NCBI GenBank assembly: GCA_910578255.1
Contig: CAJTQM010000010.1
Coordinates: 1-43,008, forward strand
Direction of reading: 5' to 3'
DNA: 43,008 bases
Origin: an uncultured Oscillospiraceae bacterium
GTDB lineage: Bacteria > Bacillota > Clostridia > Oscillospirales > Ruminococcaceae
The notes under the pieces are model-generated. The model was not told where the DNA came from. It ran no database searches and worked only from the letters and a program-made list of their open reading frames with translations. How positions within the stretch are numbered: the first letter of the stretch is position 1; every line of letters begins with the position of its first letter. Below, one piece after another: positions 14,665 through 21,610 of the stretch. The position numbers and the translations under genes were made by a program.

Positions 14665-15840
14665 GTGAGACGCACAGGGGATTTTCGCCGCCTGTTGGGA
14701 TTGGCGGCGGCCTTTGCGGTTTTGGCGGGATCCCTGGCGGCTTTTCCGATTTTAAGCACCGCCCTGGGCAGCTTTCTGGGAAAAGCCGCTGCCGCGTCCG
14801 CCATGCTGCAGATGCCGGAAGGGGGGATCTCGTATCTGCGGGAGCGCTTTGCCGAACAGCTGGTGCAGGACGAGCCTGTTTCCCAACCGGAAGAGACGAT
14901 CACTGTGCGGCCGGAAAACTCGGTCCCGGCAGAAGAGCCACCAAAACAGCAAAGCCAGGCCGAGTCCCGGCCGGAGGCGGACGCCGCCATCCCCCAAACG
15001 CCCGAATCCCCCTCCATAGAAACCATCGCGCCCCAGAACCGGGGGACCATCACCGAAAAAACGTTTACGGCGGACCAGGGTTCTTTGTATATTCCGCTGA
15101 CCGCTGGGTATATTAAAAATTCGACCAGCCTTTCCAACCAGCAGGTGGCTGCGATTCTGGCCCAGCCGCTGGAACTGAAGCTGGAGTCCGGCGGCCAGCC
15201 CCAGGTACTGATTATGCATACCCACGCCACCGAAAGCTTCGAGCCCTTTGACCGGGATTTCTGCGATACCTCCTATACCTGGCGCAGCACCGACAACAGC
15301 AAAAATGTGGTGTATTTGGGGGATATTATCACCCGACAGCTGGAAGAGGCGGGAATCGGGGTGATTCACGACAGCACCCAGCACGATTACCCATCCTACA
15401 ACGGCTCTTACGAGCGAAGCGCCGCCACCATCCGCAAATGGCTGGAAGAGTATCCTTCGATCAAGGTGGTCATCGACGTTCACCGGGACGCGGTGGAAAG
15501 CCCGGCCGGCAACCTGATTAAGCCGGTGGCGATGATCGAGGGGGAAAAGACCGCTCAGGTCATGATTATCTGCGGGTGTGACGACGGCACCATGAACATG
15601 CCCCAATGGGACCGCAACCTTCGGTGGGCCGCCGCGCTGCAAACAACGGCGGAGACCCTCTATCCCGGCCTGACCCGGCCGGTGTTCTTCTGCTACCGCA
15701 AATACAATATGGACCTGACCGGCGGCTCGCTGCTCATCGAATTCGGATCTCACGGCAATACGCTGGAGGAAACCGCCCGCGCCGCCCAATACATGGGCCG
15801 CGCTATGGCCCAAACGCTTTTGTCCACCGCCGGAGAATGA
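14665..15840 (+). CDS. spoIIP: Stage II sporulation protein P (cell-wall amidase/endopeptidase)
   Basis: The start is GTG 14665 (or TTG 14662), six bases after GGGGGAGGGG. The upstream in-frame extension overlaps the preceding terminator and is rejected. The 391-residue protein has an N-terminal membrane anchor (about 9-30), a long Pro/Glu-rich linker, and a C-terminal SpoIIP domain. Visible there are QVLIMHTHATESF (zinc-ligand His), VVIDVHRDAVES and LIEFGSHGNTLEE. In the DMP complex with SpoIID and SpoIIM it degrades septal peptidoglycan and drives engulfment. The usual upstream gpr is absent here. It shows that the organism, or a recent ancestor, forms endospores. Confidence 0.93.
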   Translation: MRRTGDFRRLLGLAAAFAVLAGSLAAFPILSTALGSFLGKAAAASAMLQMPEGGISYLRERFAEQLVQDEPVSQPEETITVRPENSVPAEEPPKQQSQAESRPEADAAIPQTPESPSIETIAPQNRGTITEKTFTADQGSLYIPLTAGYIKNSTSLSNQQVAAILAQPLELKLESGGQPQVLIMHTHATESFEPFDRDFCDTSYTWRSTDNSKNVVYLGDIITRQLEEAGIGVIHDSTQHDYPSYNGSYERSAATIRKWLEEYPSIKVVIDVHRDAVESPAGNLIKPVAMIEGEKTAQVMIICGCDDGTMNMPQWDRNLRWAAALQTTAETLYPGLTRPVFFCYRKYNMDLTGGSLLIEFGSHGNTLEETARAAQYMGRAMAQTLLSTAGE

Positions 15841-15960
15841 GAGGGCATCCGGGTACAGGATGCACAAAACCGCCTTTTGCCACGGGATGGAGGATGCTTT
15901 ATCCGGGGCTGACGGACGAAAAAACAGGGCGGAAAAACCGCCGGATTTTAGGAGGAAGCC

Positions 15961-16173
15961 ATGCAGAAAAAGGCGCAGAAACGGGTGTTTTGGATGAGTT
16001 TCTTTCTGGTTTTGCTGCTGTTTTCGGCGGCGGTATTTTTTCTGGTGGCGGAGTACAATACCACCCGTTCCGGATACACGCCGCAGCCGCCGTTGTACCG
16101 GCTGGCCCGGCAGATTATGGAGCCGGTCTCCCGGCAGCTGGAACCGGTTTTGCAGTGGCTGGGCCTTATTTAG
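15961..16173 (+). CDS. Small single-pass membrane protein of unknown function
   Basis: This 70-residue product has a basic N-terminus (MQKKAQKRVF), one strong hydrophobic helix (about 10-31) and a short polar C-terminus with YRLARQIMEPVSRQLEPVLQWLG, which may form an amphipathic helix. TTTTAGGAGGAAGCC gives a very good ribosome binding site and argues for a real gene. It lies 120 bases after spoIIP on the same strand. I do not recognise the family. A sporulation role is suggested only by position. Confidence 0.65.
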   Translation: MQKKAQKRVFWMSFFLVLLLFSAAVFFLVAEYNTTRSGYTPQPPLYRLARQIMEPVSRQLEPVLQWLGLI

Positions 16174-16280
16174 GACAGGTCCCGGCGGCCTTCGACTGGT
16201 AGATCGCCGGATTTCTCTGGGTTTTGGCGCTTTTCAATTGGCCGGAAAAGACAAAAAACTGGCCTGCCGGGCCCCGATTA

Positions 16281-16400
16281 TGCTATAATCAAAACGCAAG
16301 GATAAAAACACGTCCCGGTCGGTAGTCCGGGAGCGGGCCCGCCCCGCCAGTAACCTGCCTCCTTTGGTTGTCCGTTCCTTGCAGGCAATCACCCTAAAAA
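16281..16400 (+). promoter_or_regulatory. Extended -10 promoter and yjdF riboswitch
   Basis: TGC TATAAT (16281-16289) starts a leader of about 115 bases in front of yjdF. It contains CCCGG..CCGGG, a GCGGGCCCGC helix, and a long-range CCTGC (16355-16359) with GCAGG (16381-16385). It ends in CAATCACC shortly before the AAAAGGAGG site. A structured leader at exactly this position before a DUF2992 gene is the hallmark of the yjdF motif, a riboswitch class that responds to azaaromatic compounds. The call rests on gene identity plus obvious structure; the consensus was not matched base by base. Confidence 0.72.
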
Positions 16401-16412
16401 GGAGGAATTGGA

Positions 16413-16829
16413 ATGGAGAGCGTTTTATCCAAATTCACCGTCCTGTTCGAGGAGCCTTTTTGGATTGGCCTGTACGAGCGGCAGGAGGGCCGGCGGTATG
16501 AGGTTTGCAAAGTCACCTTTGGCGCCCAGCCCCGAGATTATGAGGTACTGGCGTTTTTGCTGCAAAACTGGGGCCGGCTTCGGTTCAGTCCATCGGACGA
16601 GGCACCGCCGCCGCAGCGCCGGGCAAATCCAAAACGAATGCAGCGCACAATCCGGCAGCAGGTACAGCCGGTTGCCATCGGCACTAAGGCGCAGCAGGCG
16701 CTAAAGCGGCAGCGAGAGCAGGACAAGCAGGAAAAAGGGAACCATTCCCGCGCGCGGCGCTTCGATTTAAAGGAGCGAAAGTTTTCCAAAAGACAGGAAA
16801 AGCGCAGACAAAAGCACAGAGGGCATTGA
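16413..16829 (+). CDS. yjdF: YjdF family protein (DUF2992)
   Basis: The 138-residue protein matches YjdF. The N-terminal part, SKFTVLFEEPFWIGLYERQEG...YEVCKVTFGAQPRDYEVLAFLL, is the conserved small beta domain. NPKRMQR and GTKAQQALKRQREQ follow, and a very basic tail ends in RRQKHRGH. Function is unknown; the link to a riboswitch for azaaromatic compounds suggests a role in handling toxic flat molecules. The stop codon lies inside the 3' terminator stem. The start is preceded by AAAAAGGAGGAATTG. Confidence 0.9.
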   Translation: MESVLSKFTVLFEEPFWIGLYERQEGRRYEVCKVTFGAQPRDYEVLAFLLQNWGRLRFSPSDEAPPPQRRANPKRMQRTIRQQVQPVAIGTKAQQALKRQREQDKQEKGNHSRARRFDLKERKFSKRQEKRRQKHRGH

Positions 16830-16847
16830 CCCCCTCTGTGCTTTTTT
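16811..16847 (+). terminator. Intrinsic terminator of yjdF
   Basis: AAAGCACAGAGGG pairs with CCCTCTGTGCTTT around a short loop and runs into six T. The stop codon of yjdF lies in the loop region. Confidence 0.9.
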
Positions 16848-16896
16848 GTATCCGATTTATAAAAAAGCCGGTGCGGAAATTTTTGTTTGGATATGG

Positions 16897-17090
16897 TATA
16901 ATGTCAACAAAGTGGCCATTATACAAGATTCAAAAGGCGTTCGCCTCACCGCCCATGGCGGCAACCGGCGAAATCGCCAATTATACCAAGATTTCTATGG
17001 CCGCCCTATGGGCATGGCCGGTGCGCCATACGGCCTGCATGGGAGAGATCCTGTTAAAAGGCGGCAAACCGAAAAAGGAGGAAAAGAAAG
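16897..17090 (+). promoter_or_regulatory. Promoter and tandem structured leader of the acetyltransferase gene (element copies C1 and C2)
   Basis: TATAATG at 16897-16903 is a -10 box that pairs as an inverted repeat with CATTATA at 16917-16923, the same spacing as in copies A and B. Copy C1 continues ATTATACAAGATTC and a perfect AGGCG-TT-CGCCT hairpin. A second copy, C2, has the hairpin GGCGA-AA-TCGCC (16967-16978), then AATTATACCAAGATTTC, then ATGGCC and GCCC-TAT-GGGC (17002-17012). GGCGGC at 17060-17065, close to the AAGGAGG site, can pair with GCCGCC at 17000-17005. The leader is about 180 bases with no other gene in it. I cannot assign a known RNA family. Confidence 0.55.
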
Positions 17091-17603
17091 ATGGAAGTAA
17101 CGCTGCATCTCATGGGGATAGAGGAAAAAATATTGCTGGAGCGGCTGATGGAGTTGTATATGTACGAATTTTCCCAGTTTAGCCTTGAGGACATCAATGA
17201 ATACGGCTGCTACGGCTACCGCCATATAGACGATTATTGGAACGAACAAGGACGGTTTCCCTATTTGATCCGGGTGGATGGGAAAATCACGGGTTTTGCC
17301 CTAATTTGCCCCCACTGCGATTATCGAAAGGAAGAGAACGCGCGGTGCGTCGGCGAATTTTTTATCCTTTTCAAGTATCGAAGAAAGGGCGTTGGCAAAA
17401 AAGCCGCTATACAACTGTTCGACCGGCATCGGGGCCTCTGGGAGGTTTGTCACTGGAAGAATAACCTTCCTGCCGGCCGATTTTGGCAAAGGGTGATTGA
17501 GGAATACACCGGCGGACGTTACCAGGTCTGTGGGACGAAGGACAGCCGCAATCAGGGCTTTACCTTCGAAAATGGGACAGTGGGTGAGATCCCCGGTCCA
17601 TAA
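17091..17603 (+). CDS. GNAT-like N-acetyltransferase
   Basis: The 170-residue protein has a GNAT pattern: LERLMELYMYEFSQFS helix, GRFPYLIRVDGKITGFALI strands, then VGEFFILFKYRRKGVGKKAAIQLFDRHRGLWEVCHWKNNLPAGRFWQRVIEEYTGG. RRKGVGKKA is the acetyl-CoA pyrophosphate loop (Q/RxxGxG/A), and the following N..A..FW.RV matches motif B. It resembles YidJ-like acetyltransferases of Firmicutes; the acceptor is unknown. AAAAAGGAGGAAAAGAAAG precedes the ATG. Its long leader bears two copies of the repeated element, which suggests regulated expression. Confidence 0.83.
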   Translation: MEVTLHLMGIEEKILLERLMELYMYEFSQFSLEDINEYGCYGYRHIDDYWNEQGRFPYLIRVDGKITGFALICPHCDYRKEENARCVGEFFILFKYRRKGVGKKAAIQLFDRHRGLWEVCHWKNNLPAGRFWQRVIEEYTGGRYQVCGTKDSRNQGFTFENGTVGEIPGP

Positions 17604-17627
17604 AAAGGCATGATAAAGAAACGAAGG

Positions 17628-17665
17628 GCAAGACAGGATCCTCCAAGGGCCTGTCTTGCTTTTTT
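17628..17665 (+). terminator. Intrinsic terminator after the acetyltransferase gene
   Basis: GCAAGACAGG (17628-17637) pairs perfectly with CCTGTCTTGC (17650-17659) and is followed by six T. Confidence 0.9.
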
Positions 17666-17698
17666 ACTCTATGGGCGGAGAAGCCGGTCATTTGGGGG

Positions 17699-18100
17699 CT
17701 ATTTTTCTGTTTTTGACAGCTGTACCGCGGCCAGGCAGGCGACACCGATCCCCAACATGCCAATAGCCGCTTTGATTTCAACCTGATCCATCGCCGAAAG
17801 GACCGCAACGGCAACCCCCATGGCCAGGGCAACGGCTTTCAGCGCCAGGGGGACAATTTTAGAAAAATTCCCTTGAACCGCTTCCTTTGTTTCCGATTTT
17901 GCCTGTATCAGTTCGTCAATGGTCACATGAAAAATTTCGGCCAGCCTGGGAATGGATTGAATGTCCGGAAAGGACAAATCCCGTTCCCATTTGGATACGG
18001 CTTTATCTGTAACGCCCATCTTTTCGGCGAGTTCAAGCTGCGTCATGCCGTTTTCTTTGCGCAGCGCCGCGACCATATTGCCAAAGGTTTGTTTTTCCAT
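17699..18100 (-). CDS. XRE-family helix-turn-helix regulator with membrane segments
   Basis: The start is ATG 18100, the first codon of MEKQTFGNMVAALRKENGMTQ, behind GAAAGGAAAGAACG; an upstream extension lacks a signal. The 133-residue protein has a Cro/CI-type HTH at about 6-60 (MTQLELAEKMGVTDKAVSKWERDLSFPDIQSIPRLAEIF). The C-terminal 50 residues contain two hydrophobic helices (PLALKAVALAMGVAVAVL and AIGMLGIGVACLAAVQL). XRE regulators with a membrane tail are frequent in Clostridia and often sense envelope conditions; its targets are unknown. It is monocistronic. Confidence 0.87.
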   Translation of the reverse strand: MEKQTFGNMVAALRKENGMTQLELAEKMGVTDKAVSKWERDLSFPDIQSIPRLAEIFHVTIDELIQAKSETKEAVQGNFSKIVPLALKAVALAMGVAVAVLSAMDQVEIKAAIGMLGIGVACLAAVQLSKTEK

Positions 18101-18140
18101 TTTACGTTCTTTCCTTTCATCTGATTTAATGGACGACTGT

Positions 18141-18169
18141 ATCATAGCACGCCCCGATTCCATAGGCAA
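18141..18169 (-). promoter_or_regulatory. Promoter of the XRE regulator
   Basis: On the minus strand TTGCCT (18169-18164) and TATGAT (18146-18141) are 17 bases apart. The rest of the 18101-18381 spacer holds only this promoter, an imperfect AGATGACTCGTCT palindrome at 18184-18196, and the terminator of the next operon. Confidence 0.55.
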
Positions 18170-18282
18170 CCGACTGATTGTTTAGATGACTCGTCTTACA
18201 GTTTATCCTCTGTTTCATGCGCAAAAGATCGAGTTTTAGAAGTAAAATTTATGAGAAACATCGCTCCTTCGTCTGTTCTTTA

Positions 18283-18326
18283 TAAAAAACACCCGCCCAA
18301 AAAAGCAGATGCTCTTTAGGCGGGTA
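18283..18326 (-). terminator. Terminator of the GGGtGRT operon
   Basis: On the minus strand ACCCGCC (18325-18319) pairs with GGCGGGT (18297-18291). The interior extends the stem with an AGCATCTGCT hairpin, and a GTTTTTTAT tail follows. It lies about 55 bases after the stop of the GGGtGRT gene. Confidence 0.82.
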
Positions 18327-18381
18327 TTCATTTACGAGGGATGGCTTAATAGCCGTCCTGTTTTTTTAACCGAAAGGGGAA

Positions 18382-19380
18382 TTATTTGAGCGCTTCTTCC
18401 ACCGCAACGGCGCAGGCAACGGTGGCGCCGACCATCGGGTTATTGCCCATACCGATCAGGCCCATCATTTCCACATGAGCGGGAACGGAGGAGGAGCCGG
18501 CAAACTGCGCGTCACCGTGCATACGGCCCATAGAGTCGGTCAGGCCGTAAGAGGCGGGGCCGGCAGCCACATTGTCCGGATGCAGGGTACGGCCGGTGCC
18601 GCCGCCGGAAGCGACCGAGAAGTACTTCACGCCGTTTTCACCGGCCCATTTTTTGTAGGTACCGGCGACCAGATGCTGGAAGCGGGTGGGGTTGGTAGAG
18701 TTGCCGGTGATGGAAACGTCCACCTTCTCCTTTTTCATGATAGCTACGCCCTCCAGTACATCGTTGGCGCCGTAGCAGCGGACCTTTGCCTTGTCACCCT
18801 CGGAGAAGGGAACTTCGCGTACGACCTTCAGATCACCGGTGGTGAAATCATAATCGGTCTCTACATAGGTAAAGCCGTTGATCCGGGAGATGATATAGGC
18901 CGCGTCTTTGCCCAGGCCGTTTAAGATAACCCGCAGAGGTTTCTTTCTGGCCTTGTTGGCGGTTCTGGCAATGCCGATGGCGCCTTCCGCCGCGGCAAAG
19001 GACTCATGGCCCGCCAAAAAGCAGAAGCAGTCGGTCTCTTCTCTTAACAGCATGGCGCCCAGATTGCCGTGGCCCAGGCCAACCGCTCTTTGCTCTGCAA
19101 CCGAGCCGGGGATACAGAAAGCCTGCAGACCCAAACCGATCGCTTCAGAAGCGTCCGCCGCAACCTTACAGCCTTTTTTCAGTGCAATGGCAGTGCCCAG
19201 GGTATAAGCCCAGCAGGCGTTCTCAAACGCGATGGGCTGTACGCCTTTGACGATCTCTTCCACGTTGATGCCATGCTCTTTGCACAGCGCGTCAGCGTCT
19301 TCAAGGGTTTTCCAACCATATTCCGCAAGACATGCCTCGATTTTCGGCATTCTTCTTTCCTGACCTTCAAATTTTGCCAT
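18382..19380 (-). CDS. GGGtGRT protein, function unknown
   Basis: The 332-residue protein contains SVASGGGTGRTLHPDNVA near residues 257-274, the motif for which the GGGtGRT family is named. Other strongly patterned parts are ENACWAYTLGTAIALKKG, GLGHGNLGAMLL, FLAGHESFAAAEGAIGIA and VDVSITGNSTNPTRFQHLVAGT. No membrane segments or signal peptide are visible, so it should be a soluble enzyme. It follows the IscU/NifU-like gene by 32 bases in one operon. The two are, to my knowledge, a recurring pair in anaerobes with no established reaction; an Fe-S-dependent activity is a reasonable guess. Confidence 0.85.
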   Translation of the reverse strand: MAKFEGQERRMPKIEACLAEYGWKTLEDADALCKEHGINVEEIVKGVQPIAFENACWAYTLGTAIALKKGCKVAADASEAIGLGLQAFCIPGSVAEQRAVGLGHGNLGAMLLREETDCFCFLAGHESFAAAEGAIGIARTANKARKKPLRVILNGLGKDAAYIISRINGFTYVETDYDFTTGDLKVVREVPFSEGDKAKVRCYGANDVLEGVAIMKKEKVDVSITGNSTNPTRFQHLVAGTYKKWAGENGVKYFSVASGGGTGRTLHPDNVAAGPASYGLTDSMGRMHGDAQFAGSSSVPAHVEMMGLIGMGNNPMVGATVACAVAVEEALK

Positions 19381-19412
19381 GTGAGTTTACCTCCTTTTCC
19401 TCTGATCTTAAC

Positions 19413-20105
19413 TTATTCTTCACGGGGATCGATATACTTGGCGGCTCCCTCATAACGGCCGTAGGTGCCGACATTTTTCTCATATGCGGTTTTGGGATCA
19501 ACGCCGTGGCGGATATCCTCCAGCATTTTGCCGAGGCGGACAAATTTATAGCCGGTGACCTCGCTGTTTTCGTCCAGCGCCAGAGAAAGGATGTAGCCCT
19601 CGGCCATTTCCATGTAGCGAACGCCTTTTTTGGAGGTGGAGAAGATGGTACCGATCTGAGAGCGCAGTCCTTTGCCCAGATCCTCCAGGCCGGCGCCGAT
19701 AGGAAGTCCGTCCTCCGAGAAAGCGGTCTGGGTTCTGCCGTAGACGATCTGCAAGAACAACTCCCGCATGGCGACGTTGATCGCGTCGCACACAAGGTCG
19801 GTGTTCAGCGCTTCCAAAAGGGTTTTCTTGGGCAGGATCTCGGCGGCCATGGCGGCGGAATGGGTCATGCCAGAGCAGCCCAGAGTTTCGACCAGCGCCT
19901 CTTCGATGATGCCGTTTTTCACGTTCAGGGTCAGCTTACAGGTACCCTGCTGGGGAGCGCACCAGCCGATGCCGTGGGTCAGACCGGAGATGTCGGAAAT
20001 CTGATAGGCTTTTACCCATCTGCCTTCTTCCGGAATGGGCGCGGGACCGTGGTTGGGGCCTTTGGTTACAGGGCACATTCTCTCTACTTCATGAGAATAG
20101 TTCAT
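19413..20105 (-). CDS. Iron-sulfur cluster scaffold-like protein (IscU/NifU N-terminal domain)
   Basis: The 230-residue protein has a NifU-N/IscU-like core: GIGWCAPQQGTCKLTLNVKNGIIEEALVETLGCSGMTHSAAMAAEILPKKTLLEAL. Cysteines stand at 49, 56 and 77 in positions like those that assemble clusters. It also has a long extra C-terminal part (SKKGVRYMEMAEGYILSLALDENSEVTGYKFVRLGKMLEDIRHG) not found in classical IscU. It opens its operon and is followed by GGGtGRT, which it may supply with a cluster or with electrons. Ribosome binding site GAAAGGAGAACC is good. The scaffold role is inferred from homology only. Confidence 0.83.
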   Translation of the reverse strand: MNYSHEVERMCPVTKGPNHGPAPIPEEGRWVKAYQISDISGLTHGIGWCAPQQGTCKLTLNVKNGIIEEALVETLGCSGMTHSAAMAAEILPKKTLLEALNTDLVCDAINVAMRELFLQIVYGRTQTAFSEDGLPIGAGLEDLGKGLRSQIGTIFSTSKKGVRYMEMAEGYILSLALDENSEVTGYKFVRLGKMLEDIRHGVDPKTAYEKNVGTYGRYEGAAKYIDPREE

Positions 20106-20162
20106 TGCGGTTCTCCTTTCGGTTTTCTATATTCTGTATGCGGATTGCTCGTACCTTTCCAT

Positions 20163-20191
20163 ATTATAACGAATCGGACAGGGATTATCAA
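20163..20191 (-). promoter_or_regulatory. Promoter of the scaffold-GGGtGRT operon
   Basis: On the minus strand TTGATA (20191-20186) and TATAAT (20168-20163) are 17 bases apart, a near-consensus sigma-A promoter. It gives a leader of about 50 bases before the ATG at 20105. Confidence 0.75.
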
Positions 20192-20243
20192 GAGATTTCT
20201 GCGGATTTGTGAAGCATTTATCAATAAAAAAGAGCGCCGCCGG

Positions 20244-20429
20244 CTAGATTGAGGCGAAGCGGTACAAAAGGCAAAAGACCAAAAGCAGGGAAAACAGGAT
20301 CATAAACAAAAGTCCCCATTTTTTAAGCTTCGGGTTCTTCTTATAATAAGACAGGATGGGAAAGACCATCCCCATGACAAACAGCACCACCAGAAAAAAA
20401 GCCATGGCCTGGGCGAAAGCATTGGTCAT
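20244..20429 (-). CDS. Small two-helix membrane protein of unknown function
   Basis: The 61-residue product has two hydrophobic helices, AMAFFLVVLFVMGMVFPIL (about 8-26) and WGLLFMILFSLLLVFCLLY (about 38-56), joined by a basic loop YYKKNPKLKK, which predicts a hairpin with its loop inside the cell. CAGGAGGATTC is a good ribosome binding site. It is 33 bases after the PHP gene on the same strand, so it is the last gene of the leftward hydrogenase-associated set. No family is recognised. Confidence 0.65.
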   Translation of the reverse strand: MTNAFAQAMAFFLVVLFVMGMVFPILSYYKKNPKLKKWGLLFMILFSLLLVFCLLYRFASI

Positions 20430-20462
20430 TTTTTGAATCCTCCTGCAAAGCGGTATTTAGCG

Positions 20463-21164
20463 TTAGTATAGTCCAAGCAAACGGCGAAAATCGTCGCAGA
20501 AAAGAAAATTTTCGCCCTGGGATATATCCCAAAGATAGTGGGCATCGGAACTGTGCAGCACCAGAAGGTTCTCGAATCCAGGAATCTGCGGCGAAAATTC
20601 CTTTGTACGGCTGCGGTCGGCGATCTCCACCGCCCGAAATCCCCAGTCCGGGGAGAAATACCCCAGGTTGGAAAAGACGCTGGTGGAACTTTTGTCGATA
20701 TGGGCGGGATAGCAGATGCCGCCAAAGCGCCTGACCAGCGGGACGACCTCTTCAATGGAAATGTCGGCGGCGTTGATTAAAAGATAGGGCTCGTATCCGA
20801 CAATCTCGTCGTCGGCGTTTAAAATGCGCTGTTCGCCGAAAATTTCCGGCCGGTTCTCCACCGGCGGCAGCCGGTCGTGGACATAGGCGTCGAAGGACAT
20901 GGCGCCCTCCAGCGAAGGGAACAGGCAGATTACGTGAACCTCTTCCGAGGTACACAACTCCATGCCGGGAATCAGATCCAGCGGCAGGTCTTTGGCCACC
21001 TGCATGGCGGCGGGGCAATTTTTGCAGCTGTTGTGGTCGGTGATGGCCAGCGTTTGGATGCCGTTTAAAACGGCCATGTTGAGGATATTGTTGACGGTCA
21101 TGTCATTGTCCCCGCAGGGCGACAGGGCCGAATGAATATGCAGGTCATAGACGATTTTTTCCAC
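20463..21164 (-). CDS. PHP domain metal-dependent phosphoesterase
   Basis: The start is GTG 21164, directly behind a GAAAGGAGGAGGAC site. The 233-residue protein opens with VYDLHIHSALSPCGDNDMTV (PHP motif I with its metal-ligand histidines). It continues with LAITDHNSC (motif II) and PGMELCTSEEVHVICLFP (motif III), then YPAHIDKSS, and ends with LVLHSSDAHYL (motif IV). Proteins of this type act on phosphate mono- or diesters; some make or break nucleotide signals. PHP genes commonly sit with HydS-like hydrogenase homologues and DRTGG proteins, as here, so a regulatory role in hydrogen metabolism is possible. The substrate is unknown. Confidence 0.88.
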   Translation of the reverse strand: MEKIVYDLHIHSALSPCGDNDMTVNNILNMAVLNGIQTLAITDHNSCKNCPAAMQVAKDLPLDLIPGMELCTSEEVHVICLFPSLEGAMSFDAYVHDRLPPVENRPEIFGEQRILNADDEIVGYEPYLLINAADISIEEVVPLVRRFGGICYPAHIDKSSTSVFSNLGYFSPDWGFRAVEIADRSRTKEFSPQIPGFENLLVLHSSDAHYLWDISQGENFLFCDDFRRLLGLY

Positions 21165-21183
21165 CGTCCTCCTCCTTTCATGG

Positions 21184-21223
21184 AAAAACAAAAGACGCCG
21201 CCGGAGCAGATTCCCCGGCGGCG
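21184..21223 (-). terminator. Hairpin terminator between the second DRTGG gene and the PHP gene
   Basis: On the minus strand CGCCGCCGG pairs with CCGGCGGCG (21223-21215 with 21204-21196), followed by TCTTTTGTTTTT. It sits immediately before the ribosome binding site of the PHP gene, so the PHP gene is expressed by read-through at reduced level or from its own promoter. Confidence 0.65.
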
Positions 21224-21235
21224 TATGGCAGCCTG

Positions 21236-21580
21236 TCAGTCCTCCAGCAGCCGCTGGATCAAAAGTCCGGTTTCAAAGATGGGCTGGGGCGATCCCAGCA
21301 CCGGAACCCCCTGCCCGTCGGCCCGGGAGCGGGCCTCGTCGTCTAAAGCGGCGTTTTCCGCCAGCACGATGCAGGCGGCGTCCGCCAAAACCGCCACGGC
21401 GATGGCGTTGACGTTGCCCATCACCGTAACCCAGGCGCAGTCTGCTGGGGCGCGGCCCATGACAAAGCTTAACAAGTCGCAGCAGAACACCCGGTCCGCC
21501 TCCCGATCCAAAGCGCCGGAACCGGCCAGGACCGAAAAGCCGCAGGCTTCGGCGATTTGCCCGATGGTGATTGCTTTCAT
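21236..21580 (-). CDS. DRTGG-domain protein associated with a hydrogenase cluster (second)
   Basis: The 114-residue protein starts MKAITIGQIAEACGFSVLAGSGALDREADRVFCCDLLSFVMGRAPADCAWVTVMGNVNAIAVA and continues with alternating strands and helices. This matches the DRTGG fold found fused to phosphotransacetylase and as free-standing subunits next to [FeFe] hydrogenase genes. It has two adjacent cysteines (CCDLL) and no obvious catalytic signature. It lies 30 bases downstream of the HydS-like gene. A ligand-sensing role has been suggested for such domains; the ligand is unknown. Confidence 0.78.
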   Translation of the reverse strand: MKAITIGQIAEACGFSVLAGSGALDREADRVFCCDLLSFVMGRAPADCAWVTVMGNVNAIAVAVLADAACIVLAENAALDDEARSRADGQGVPVLGSPQPIFETGLLIQRLLED

Positions 21581-21610
21581 ATGCTTACCCCCTTGATGGC
21601 AGATTGGAAG

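Noticed and set aside
14752..15867. Long open frame on the minus strand opposite spoIIP
   Set aside because: SpoIIP motifs are complete on the plus strand; the reverse frame has no recognisable domain or ribosome binding site.
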